From Ignavibacteria bacterium (GTDB taxonomy: Bacteria > Bacteroidota > Ignavibacteria > Tepidaquicellales > OLB5), in NCBI GenBank assembly GCA_026417195.1, contig JAOADS010000062.1, forward strand, positions 1 through 11,217: a DNA stretch of 11,217 nt. The letters are read 5' to 3'. The notes under the pieces are model-generated. The model worked only from the letters and a program-made list of their open reading frames with translations. It was not told the DNA's origin and searched no databases. Within the stretch, counting starts at the first letter, position 1; each line of letters begins with the position of its first letter. Below are positions 1 to 8,300 of the stretch, piece after piece. A program made the translations under genes and the position numbers.

Positions 1-2150
1 CATTATATCAGGTAAGTTTTTCATACGTAGGACAAAGCAGAGGAGATTACAGGAGTTTAAGCAGTTTCGTTTATGAGTTTGCCGGCATAGGAGGTGGCGA
101 TTATCTGCCGATAGTTTTTTTCCCTCTTCCGGTTTCATATCAGTCAGTTGACCTGAATACTGAAATCAATCTTTCCAAGAACCTCTCTTTGTTCATTGAA
201 GGAGCTTTGAGTGATATTGACAGAAACTTACTTTCTGATAATGATGATACTAATAACAGAGGCGGTGCTGTTAATTCTTCACTTGTGTTTAGCACCGGTA
301 AATTAAAATTAGGAAATATTAATTTAGGTGAAAGCAGTTTTTATATAAGGCAAAAATATGTCAACAGACTTTTCAGTGCTGTTGACAGACTGAATAAGGT
401 TGAATATGACAGAGTCTGGGATATTCAGGACAGTCTCCAGCTTACGGAAGTAATTACCGAAGCCGGATTTTCTGTGAAACCGGGGGATTTATTTTCAATA
501 AACACATCAGCAGGAAGAATTAAAAGAGGAGAGTTTTTCAACTCACTAAGGGCTTCGCTTGAAACCGGTTTCAGGGGTGGTTCTCACACTCTGCCTGATA
601 TCAGATACCGTGCTGATTACATTTCAAGCAGAGATCAGTCTCTTGATTACAGAGGAAGATGGCTGAGGCAGAATGCAACTTTTGAATATAAACTCAAACC
701 ATCAACACGTAATGAGAATTATATTCTTACTATTGATTTTAACTCTGAAGATAAACAGAGCAGGTCTCTTTCAGCTGATACAACCAGACCGGGAAGTTTC
801 AGGTTCTGGCAGTTGAGTCCGGGAGTGTTCCTGTTAAATCTTTTTAATTTTGATTTATCATACAGATTTACATACCGATCAGACGATATGAACAGATCGG
901 GTGTTGTCCAGAAAGAGTCTTCATCTTTAACACACGGTGCGGGAATAAAATATAAAGATGATTTTATCTCTTCATCCTTTGATCTAACTGTTTTTGACAG
1001 GAGATATTCAGATTTATTTAAAAGTCTCGGTTATGGTAACACAAGAACTATTCTTGTTTCTTCACAATCCAATCTCTGGTTTTTTGAAAGGGGAGTGAAT
1101 TCTGATTTCTTTTATAAGGTTACAAGTGAACGGACAGCGAGACTTGAAGCTGTTTTCATAAAGGTTCCTCAGGGACAGGGGAATTACAGATATACCGGAG
1201 ATATAAACGGGAACGGAATACAGGATGAAAATGAATTTGTACTTGTGAACTTTGACGGTGATTATATCAGGATACTCAGGCCAACAGATCAGCTTTTCCC
1301 TACAACCGACCTTCAGGCATCAGTTTCTCTGAATATTCTACCTTCCAGGATACTTGGAAGCAAAGGAGGTTTCATCAGAGAATTCATGAAAAATCTTACC
1401 TTTGATACCTATCTTGCAGTGTCCGAAAAAAATAAAGATCCGGAACAAAGCAATGTTTATCTTTTAAGGTTCAGAACTTTCCAGAACGACTCAAATACAA
1501 TTAACGGAATTTCAACAATTCAGCAGGACGTGGGAATTTTTGAGACTAACCGTTTATTTGGTATCAGGCTGCGTTTCATACAAAGAAGGGGAATGGCTCA
1601 GTATTTTTCAGGAAATGAAAAGTTTCTTAACATAGACAGAACTGCGAGATTAAGATTATCGTTTACGGAAGATCTTGCACTGATTACTGATTACACATCA
1701 TCCCTGTCAAGAAATATCGCCGGAGCAGTACCCGTGAGGAACTGGAATATAAATACATCTCAGCTCGGTTCCGAGATGATATATAAACCCGTTGTTTCCC
1801 TTGAAGCTTCATTTAAAGCTGAGCTGAAAAGGGCAAAAGATAGTTATCCCGTGAAAGTTACAAAGGCTGATATTAATTCCCAGATTTTAAGAATGACGTA
1901 TCTAATCGGAACATCCGGAAGCCTCAGGGCAGAGATATCAAGGAATGAAGTTGTTCTTTCAAGCGAGCCGTTCTTCATTCCGTTTGAACTTACAAAAGGA
2001 CTTGCTCCGGGGAGAAGTTACTTCTGGAGTCTTACTGTTGATTACCGTATTACTAATTTTATTCAGGCTCTGCTTAATTATACAGGAAGGGCTGAAAATA
2101 AATCCAGGGTAATTCATACGGGCAGTGCGGAAGTGAGGGCATATTTCTGA
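1..2150 (+). CDS. C-terminal part of a large, probable outer-membrane beta-rich protein (5' truncated by window)
   Basis: The frame is open from base 3 to the TGA at 2148-2150 (715 residues), so the gene begins before the window; the TTG at 189 is only an internal candidate start. I do not recognise a named family. The sequence alternates short polar and aromatic stretches typical of beta strands, has almost no long hydrophobic helix, and ends in Tyr-Phe, as many outer-membrane barrels do. An early Gly-Asp-Tyr-Leu-Pro-Ile segment resembles ones I associate with long uncharacterised envelope proteins of Ignavibacteria. Near 1200-1240 lies an Asp-x-Asn-Gly-Asn-Gly-x-x-Asp-x-x-Glu loop, like a dockerin or EF-hand calcium-binding loop. 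The stop overlaps the next start by one base (TGATG), implying translational coupling. The envelope location is inference; a periplasmic or surface-exposed protein is also possible. Confidence 0.7.
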   Translation, partial: LYQVSFSYVGQSRGDYRSLSSFVYEFAGIGGGDYLPIVFFPLPVSYQSVDLNTEINLSKNLSLFIEGALSDIDRNLLSDNDDTNNRGGAVNSSLVFSTGKLKLGNINLGESSFYIRQKYVNRLFSAVDRLNKVEYDRVWDIQDSLQLTEVITEAGFSVKPGDLFSINTSAGRIKRGEFFNSLRASLETGFRGGSHTLPDIRYRADYISSRDQSLDYRGRWLRQNATFEYKLKPSTRNENYILTIDFNSEDKQSRSLSADTTRPGSFRFWQLSPGVFLLNLFNFDLSYRFTYRSDDMNRSGVVQKESSSLTHGAGIKYKDDFISSSFDLTVFDRRYSDLFKSLGYGNTRTILVSSQSNLWFFERGVNSDFFYKVTSERTARLEAVFIKVPQGQGNYRYTGDINGNGIQDENEFVLVNFDGDYIRILRPTDQLFPTTDLQASVSLNILPSRILGSKGGFIREFMKNLTFDTYLAVSEKNKDPEQSNVYLLRFRTFQNDSNTINGISTIQQDVGIFETNRLFGIRLRFIQRRGMAQYFSGNEKFLNIDRTARLRLSFTEDLALITDYTSSLSRNIAGAVPVRNWNINTSQLGSEMIYKPVVSLEASFKAELKRAKDSYPVKVTKADINSQILRMTYLIGTSGSLRAEISRNEVVLSSEPFFIPFELTKGLAPGRSYFWSLTVDYRITNFIQALLNYTGRAENKSRVIHTGSAEVRAYF

Positions 2151-2689
2151 TGAGGAAACTCAGTCATGATGAAATAGGGAAAAAAAGAATTCCGTTTGAG
2201 GAAATAAAAAAAATTAAAAGACATCCTATCTATGTGCTTTGTGACAATATACGCAGCATTTATAATGTAGGTTCAATTTTCAGAACTTCAGATGCAGCTA
2301 TGATTGAAAAACTTTACCTTACGGGTTATACTCCGCATCCGCCGAGACCTGAGATTGAAAAAGTAGCTCTTGGTTCAACTGGATCAGTTCCATGGGAATA
2401 TGTTGCTGATCCGTTGAGTGTTATTAAAGACCTGAAACGAAGAGATGTTAAAATAGCAGTACTTGAAATTACAGATGAAGCGAGGAATTATACAGAAGTG
2501 TCTGAAGATGAATTTCCGCTCTGCCTTGTTCTCGGTAATGAGCTAACCGGAGTTTCTTCCCCGCTTATAGCCGAAGCAGATTTTGCTCTTGAAATACCTC
2601 AGTACGGATATAAGCATTCAATTAATGTCTCCGTTGCCTACGGAATAGCCGTTATGGAACTTGTAAGAATATACAGAAATCAGGGATAG
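2150..2689 (+). CDS. SpoU/TrmH-family RNA 2'-O-methyltransferase
   Basis: This 179-residue protein is a single SPOUT (trefoil-knot) methyltransferase domain that would transfer a methyl group from S-adenosylmethionine to a ribose 2'-OH in tRNA or rRNA. All three SpoU motifs are visible. Motif 1 is Asn39-Val-Gly41 with the catalytic Arg45 (NVGSIFRTSDA). Motif 2 is Leu-Gly-Asn-Glu131-Leu-Thr-Gly134. Motif 3 is Ile149-Pro-Gln-Tyr-Gly followed by Ser157-Ile-Asn159-Val-Ser. The length fits the small TrmH/TrmL-like class without an added N-terminal substrate-binding domain. The ATG overlaps the TGA of the preceding gene, so it is probably made by coupled translation from the same transcript. Its last 10 bases overlap the end of the convergent amidohydrolase gene. 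The exact target nucleotide cannot be read from the sequence, so no gene symbol is given. Confidence 0.92.
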   Translation: MRKLSHDEIGKKRIPFEEIKKIKRHPIYVLCDNIRSIYNVGSIFRTSDAAMIEKLYLTGYTPHPPRPEIEKVALGSTGSVPWEYVADPLSVIKDLKRRDVKIAVLEITDEARNYTEVSEDEFPLCLVLGNELTGVSSPLIAEADFALEIPQYGYKHSINVSVAYGIAVMELVRIYRNQG

Positions 2690-4206
2690 ACTTTCACTCC
2701 GCCTAAATATGTTTCACTGACTTTTACATCAGCCAGTTCTTCCGGTTTCATTTCAAAGATGTTATCTTCAGGTATTATGAAGTCTGCCACTTTACCCTTG
2801 CTTATGCTGCCTAAATTATTTTCATTGTGGTTTGCATAAGCATTGTTGATTGTATAACATTTCAGAGCTTCATCAAGTGTAAAACTATATTCCGGATAGA
2901 AATTATATCTTGTTACGGCAAGTCTGATGTTTTCAAACGGATTTAACTCTGCTATCGGGAAATCTGTTCCGAAACAAAGAATGGCTCCGTAATCTACAAG
3001 TAGTCTGTAATTATGAGTGAATTTCTGTATTTCAGCGGGGAGTTTACTTTTTACAGCTTCTATGTCATATTTCAGATGTACGGGCTGAACAGATGCAATT
3101 ACTCCTGTTTCAGCAAAACGCGGATAATCTTCTTCCCTGATGTGCTGTGAATGTTCTATTCTGTGACGCAGTTTTTTTGTACCGGGAAGTGAGGAGTAAA
3201 GATCAAGTGTTTCCTTTACTGCAAGATCTCCTATTGCGTGAATTTTTATCTGCATTCCTTCTTTATCAATAAGTCTTGCTGTTTCCTGAAGCTCACCGGA
3301 CTTTACGGTTTCAGTCCTGTATCCGTTGTGATTTTTAAATCTGTAATTCACACTGAAAAGTGCAGTCTCTGAACCTAATGCTCCGTCCCAGAATCCCTTA
3401 AACCCTTTTATTGAAAAAAAATCTTCAGGAATGTTCTCCGTAATTTTTCTTAGCTGATTAAAATCTCTGAATGTATTTACAGGCAGATATGAAGCTATTC
3501 TTAAGTTAAGCATTCCTCTTTCATAAGCTTTGCTGAAAACTTCAAGGTCCTCAGGAAGTGTAATATCACTCACTGAAGTGATGCCAAGTGAATGCATATG
3601 TTTTATGCAGTCTTTAAGTGCATCAAGTTTATGTTCAGTGTCTGGTTCAGGTATTTTTGAAACGACGTAATTCAGTGCTTTCTCCCTTATCAGACCGGTT
3701 GGTAGTCTGTTTTTAAGTTCAATTTCATCTTCACTGAATTCACCGAGCCTTTGGTAAATACCGCTTGATTTTAATGCGGAAATATTGCACAATGCTGAAT
3801 GATAATCGTAGTTTATAAGTATCATCGGAATGTCATCACAGAGATCATCTCCGTTAATATCTCCTAAAACGTTTATGTTAAGGTTTACTCCGATTATCCA
3901 AGGGAATGAATTTTTCATACGGAATTCATTTAATCGGTTCATTAGGTCGCTGATTCCTTTCACATCTTTACAGTCAAGATTTTTACGCATGACTGAACCT
4001 TTGATTAGATGAACATGTCCGTCAGTGAACCCCGGAATTACAAGTCTGCCGTTAAGATCAGTGATTTCATCATAATTATTTTTAACCGAATGAGCTTCCT
4101 GATCTGAACCGGTAAATGAAAATTTCCCCTCCGTTATACCGAAAGCCTGAATTGATGAACCGTCATACTGCCATACTTTACCGTTTATGAATAAGTGAGA
4201 TTTCAG
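2680..4206 (-). CDS. YtcJ-like metal-dependent amidohydrolase (amidohydrolase family 3), CTG start proposed
   Basis: A cytoplasmic TIM-barrel amidohydrolase, about 508 residues with the start chosen here, near the usual 500-550 for YtcJ-like proteins. The N-terminal beta-sandwich leads into Leu-Val-Ile-Pro-Gly-Phe-Thr-Asp-Gly-His64-Val-His66, the first metal motif. Further landmarks are Phe-Trp-Asp274-Gly-Ala-Leu-Gly-Ser, Lys-Ile-His323-Ala-Ile-Gly-Asp, Arg-Ile-Glu-His352, Gly-Thr-Asp415-Phe-Pro, and a C-terminal Gly-Lys-Val-Ala-Asp-Phe returning to the sandwich. The first ATG (3988-3990) would remove the sandwich and both N-terminal metal histidines, so it cannot be the true start. The frame stays open upstream to a stop at 4243-4245, with no ATG, GTG or TTG. 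CTG at 4204-4206 overlaps the gpsA stop and lies 7 bases after AAGGAGG. The substrate is unknown; relatives hydrolyse amides, imides or exocyclic amines. It is probably co-transcribed with gpsA. Confidence 0.85.
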   Translation of the reverse strand: MKSHLFINGKVWQYDGSSIQAFGITEGKFSFTGSDQEAHSVKNNYDEITDLNGRLVIPGFTDGHVHLIKGSVMRKNLDCKDVKGISDLMNRLNEFRMKNSFPWIIGVNLNINVLGDINGDDLCDDIPMILINYDYHSALCNISALKSSGIYQRLGEFSEDEIELKNRLPTGLIREKALNYVVSKIPEPDTEHKLDALKDCIKHMHSLGITSVSDITLPEDLEVFSKAYERGMLNLRIASYLPVNTFRDFNQLRKITENIPEDFFSIKGFKGFWDGALGSETALFSVNYRFKNHNGYRTETVKSGELQETARLIDKEGMQIKIHAIGDLAVKETLDLYSSLPGTKKLRHRIEHSQHIREEDYPRFAETGVIASVQPVHLKYDIEAVKSKLPAEIQKFTHNYRLLVDYGAILCFGTDFPIAELNPFENIRLAVTRYNFYPEYSFTLDEALKCYTINNAYANHNENNLGSISKGKVADFIIPEDNIFEMKPEELADVKVSETYLGGVKVYP

Positions 4207-5204
4207 CGGTGTTCCTCCTTGAGGTCCCTTGTCATTAATTCTTCAGTGGCTGCGTGAGGATTTTTGTTTTCAAAAAGCATTTTGTAAACCTGTTCAATTA
4301 TCGGAACTTCCACTTTCAGATCCTTTGACAGCTGATGAACTGACTTTGCCGTTGCAACACCTTCAGCTACCATTTTCATTTCCGAAAGTATCTGCTTCAA
4401 TTTCCTGCCTTTGCCGATTTCCTCTCCGACGTAACGGTTTCTTGAGAGCCTGCTCATACATGTTACTATCAGATCACCTATACCTGAAAGTCCCATAAAT
4501 GTTTTCTCTTCTGCTCCCATTTTTACTCCAAGCCTTGTGATTTCCCTGATACCTCTTGTCATAATTGCAGCTTTCGTGTTATCACCGAATCCCGCACCAT
4601 CGGCTATACCTGCAGCTATTGCGATCACGTTTTTCAAAGCACCTCCAAGCTCTACTCCCAGAACGTCTGAACTTCTGTAAACCCTGAAATGTCTGTTGGA
4701 AAAAACTGACTGAATGGTTTTTGCAACTTTAATGTCATAAGCTGCTGCAGAAACTGCTGTAGGTATGTTTTTTGCAACTTCCTCTGCATGCGAAGGACCT
4801 GACAGAACTGCTATGTTTCTTGTGGTGATTTTATGCAATACATCACTGATTATACCCGAAACAGTTAATAAGGTTTTGTTTTCAATTCCTTTTGAGACGC
4901 TAAGGATTATTTTACTCCTTAAATCTTTCTCAGCAAGAGGTTCAATCACTTTCCTGATAAACTGAACAGGTGTGGAAATTACTATTAGTTCAGCATTTTC
5001 TGCTGCTTCCTCTATATCATTTGATATTTTTATCTTTTCCGAGATCCTGATACCGCGGAGATAATAAAAATTTTCCCTGTATTCCTTGAGTGTGTGAGCA
5101 TATTCAGGGTTGAATTCCCATAGGGTAACGTTATGCCTGTTGCGGTTTAAAACTATACTTAAGGCTGTCCCCCAGCCACCAGCACCTAAAACTGAGATTT
5201 TCAT
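4203..5204 (-). CDS. gpsA: NAD(P)-dependent glycerol-3-phosphate dehydrogenase
   Basis: GpsA reduces dihydroxyacetone phosphate to sn-glycerol 3-phosphate, the backbone precursor for membrane phospholipids, in the cytoplasm. The 333-residue protein has full family length. Visible features are the N-terminal Rossmann motif Gly7-Ala-Gly9-Gly-Trp-Gly12-Thr, Ser-Lys105-Gly-Ile-Glu, Ser-Gly136-Pro-Ser-His-Ala-Glu, the catalytic Lys191-Asn in Gly-Gly-Ala-Leu-Lys-Asn, Gly-Ile-Gly-Asp244-Leu, and the substrate-binding Arg255-Asn256-Arg. The ATG at 5202-5204 puts the Rossmann strand at residue 2, as in other GpsA proteins, and no clear Shine-Dalgarno precedes it. It is the first gene of a two-gene minus-strand operon: its TGA (4203-4205) overlaps the proposed CTG start of the amidohydrolase. 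It diverges from cas12a. Confidence 0.96.
   Translation of the reverse strand: MKISVLGAGGWGTALSIVLNRNRHNVTLWEFNPEYAHTLKEYRENFYYLRGIRISEKIKISNDIEEAAENAELIVISTPVQFIRKVIEPLAEKDLRSKIILSVSKGIENKTLLTVSGIISDVLHKITTRNIAVLSGPSHAEEVAKNIPTAVSAAAYDIKVAKTIQSVFSNRHFRVYRSSDVLGVELGGALKNVIAIAAGIADGAGFGDNTKAAIMTRGIREITRLGVKMGAEEKTFMGLSGIGDLIVTCMSRLSRNRYVGEEIGKGRKLKQILSEMKMVAEGVATAKSVHQLSKDLKVEVPIIEQVYKMLFENKNPHAATEELMTRDLKEEHR
4214..4220 (-). promoter_or_regulatory. Strong ribosome binding site deciding the CTG start of the amidohydrolase
   Basis: Read on the minus strand this is AAGGAGG, a full match to the anti-Shine-Dalgarno consensus, lying inside the last codons of gpsA. Seven bases (4207-4213) separate it from CTG at 4204-4206, which is ideal spacing. 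No other in-frame initiator is at a suitable distance, so the site supports a non-canonical CTG start. Confidence 0.75.
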
Positions 5205-5355
5205 AATGCAATTTATTTAATAATGTGGTTATTAGAAACGGAAAATATGTGACTAATGACTTAGTTTCAAAATCGTCAATGCTCTGAACATTATAGAGTT
5301 TTTTTTATATGAAATTATTATATTCCAGATAATCACTAACTTAAATCAAAAAGCC
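5205..5355. promoter_or_regulatory. Divergent intergenic region between gpsA and cas12a
   Basis: These 151 very A/T-rich bases hold the start regions of both divergent units and are the only sizeable non-coding gap in the window. Toward cas12a there are -10-like hexamers (for example TATTAT at 5316-5321) but no convincing -35 and no Shine-Dalgarno before the ATG at 5356; the bases just upstream are A-rich. An eight-T run (5299-5306) follows a weak 4-bp stem (5282-5298). The region marks the left border of the CRISPR effector locus. Confidence 0.5.
5242..5270 (-). promoter_or_regulatory. Predicted promoter of the gpsA-amidohydrolase operon
   Basis: On the minus strand, TTGAAA (5265-5270) is followed after exactly 17 bases by TATTTT (5242-5247), a sigma-70-like pair with 5/6 and 4/6 consensus matches. 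Transcription would begin near 5235, giving a leader of about 30 bases before the gpsA ATG. An ACTAA-TGAC-TTAGT inverted repeat (5252-5265) falls mostly in the spacer and might be an operator. In A/T-rich DNA such matches arise by chance, so this is a prediction only. Confidence 0.4.
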
Positions 5356-8300
5356 ATGGAACAATTCACAAACCTTTATCAACTTTCAAAGACATTGAGA
5401 TTTGAACTTGTGCCTGTTGGCAGAACTTTAGAACACATAGAAAAGAAAGGTATTTTAGATGAAGATGAAGAGAGGGCTCTTGATTATACAAAAGTAAAGA
5501 AAATTATTGATGGGTATCATAAGGATTTTATTGATATGGCTTTGCGTAATGCCCGGTTAATCGGATTAAATGAATATGAAACTCTTTACAGAAAGTCGGC
5601 CAGGAATGAAGATGAAGCAGAGAGGTTTGAAGAAATTAAGAATGATTTGCGGACACAGATTACGGAATGTTTTTCAAAAAATTCAGATAATGATATTCAG
5701 CAAAGATGGAAAAATATTTTCGGGAAGGAACTTATAAAGCTGGATTTGAAAAAGTGGGCAGATGATAACATGGATTTCCTGCTTGAGAAATTAAAAGATT
5801 ATTTTACCGACAAAAATACTCTTTTGAAAACCATAGAAGAGTTTGACAACTTTACAACATATTTTACAGGTTTTCATGAAAACAGAAAGAATATGTATTC
5901 TAAAGAAGAAAAATCTACAGCAATTGCCTTCAGATTAATAAATCAGAACCTTCCGAAGTTTCTTGACAATATAATGATATATGAAAAAGCAAAAGAAGCA
6001 GGAATCGATTTCTCAGCTGTCAGTACAGAGATGGAGGAAATACTGAAAGGGATTACATTAGATGAGATTTTTAAAGTTGAATTTTATAATAAACTTCTCA
6101 CACAAAGAGGGATTGATTTGTTTAATTATGTTGTTGGAGGGAAAGCTGAAGAAGGAGGCAAAAAAGTTAAGGGGCTAAATGAGTACATAAATCTTCATAA
6201 TCAGAGAAATAACGATAGAAATAACAGAATTCCGAGATTAAAGCAATTGTATAAACAAATATTGAGTGACAGGACTTCCATTTCATTTATACCGGAGAAA
6301 TATATTGATGACAATGAACTACTTGAATCTATTGAGAATTTTTACACATCAGAATTAATCAATCATAAAAAAGGCGATAATACGATTAATATAATTTCCG
6401 AGATTAAAAACTTGCTTCAGAACATCACTGAATATAATACAAATGGAATCTATGTGAATAACGGTGTTATGCTCACAAATATCTCACAGAAGATTTTCGG
6501 GAATTGGGGATATATACATAATGCCCTGAGAAATTATTATGATGTTATACATAATGAGACTAATTCAGAAAGTGTAAAGAGTTCAAAGAAATATGAGAAA
6601 GAAAAAGAAAGATGGATGAAACAAAAACAGTTTTCTGTAAAATTAATATCTGAGGCAATAAATGAATATGATAAGCAATCAGACAACTACAATAAAATTA
6701 CTGAATACTTCAAAAATCTTGGTAGAATGTCAGTTGTGACTGAAGATGGAGTACGTGAAGAAATCCCTTCCCTAATTGATGGAATTTATAATAAATATAA
6801 TGAGGTTAGAGATTTGCTGAATGTAGAATACCCTGAAGATAAAAATCTGATACAGGATAAAGTAAGTGTGGCATTAATAAAAAACTTTCTTGACAGTGTG
6901 CTAGAACTTCTTCATTTTATTAAAGCGTTGAAACTTCGTGAAGAGGTAAGCAATAAAGATGAAAATTTCTATGGTTGGTTTGATGAGCTCTATGATATTT
7001 TGGATGAAGTTATTCCTTTGTATAACAAAGTTAGAAACTATCTTACACAGAAACCTTACTCAACTGAAAAATTTAAACTTAATTTTGAGAACTCAACATT
7101 ACTTGCCGGCTGGGATTTGAATAAAGAAGCTGATAATACTTGCGTTTTGCTGAGAAAGAAAATTAATGGAGATTATCTCTATTATTTAGGAATTATGGAT
7201 AAAAGTCATAACCGTATTTTCAGGGATATTCCTGAATTGAAAAAAGGTGAAGAATGCTATGAGAAAATGATTTATAAGTTACTTCCCGGACCTAATAAAA
7301 TGCTTCCTAAAGTATTCTTCTCAAAATCCAGGGTAGATGAATTTAAACCAAGCGAAGAGATAATGAGGAACTATGAAATGGAAACTCATAAGAAAGGGAA
7401 GAAATTTAATCTCGAACACTGCCACAAACTTATAGATTTTTTCAAGGAATCCATATCGAGACATGAAGACTGGAAGAATTTTAATTTTAAATTCTCACCT
7501 ACTAGTTCTTATCAGGACATGAGTGATTTCTACAGAGAGGTTGCTGAACAGGGATATAAAATAAATTTTCAGGAAATTCCTTCGGCGTTTATCAATGAAC
7601 TTGTGGATGAAGGCAAGCTATACCTCTTTCAGATTTACAATAAAGACTTTTCACCCCATAGCAAGGGGAAGCCTAACCTTCATACGATTTACTGGAAAGT
7701 GCTTTTTGATGAGAGAAATTTAAATGATGTTGTATTTAAACTAAATGGGGAAGCGGAAGTTTTTTATCGCAGGAAATCAATACAAGAATCAGAGAAAATA
7801 ATTCACCCTGCTAATCAGCCTATTGAAAATAAAAATCCGGATAATCCTAAAAAGCAAAGCATGTTTGATTATGCATTGATTAAAGACAGAAGATATACTC
7901 TTGACAAATTCCAGTTTCACGTGCCCATAACCATAAATTTCAAGGCACGCGGCGGTGATAATATTAACTCTCTTGTTAATGAATATCTTAAAAATAACGA
8001 AGACGTAAAAATCATAGGTGTTGATAGAGGTGAAAGACATCTTTTGTATTTAGTGATGATAAATCAGAAAGGTGAAATTTTAAAACAGATGTCTCTCAAT
8101 GAAATAATCATAGAATACCAAAACATTAATCTGCGTACTGATTACAGGCGTTTGCTGGATGAAAAAGAAAAGCAACGTGACAGAGCAAGAAGAGACTGGG
8201 GTACAGTTGAAAACATCAAAGAACTTAAAGAAGGATATCTGTCACAGATTATTCACGTAATTTCAAAGTTAATAGTTCAGAATAATTGCATTCTTGTGAT

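Noticed and set aside
3830..4012. Small plus-strand open frame opposite the amidohydrolase
   Set aside because: It lies antisense to the N-terminal coding region of a clear enzyme, has no family resemblance, and is a shadow frame.
5282..5306. Stem CTCT/AGAG followed by eight T, resembling a Rho-independent terminator on the plus strand
   Set aside because: The stem is only 4 bp with a 9-base loop, and no plus-strand gene ends just upstream of it; it lies ahead of cas12a instead.
7789..8040. Minus-strand open frame opposite the processing and RuvC-I region of Cas12a, considered as a possible antisense anti-CRISPR-like gene
   Set aside because: It is fully antisense to conserved Cas12a codons, with no ribosome site or family resemblance to support it.
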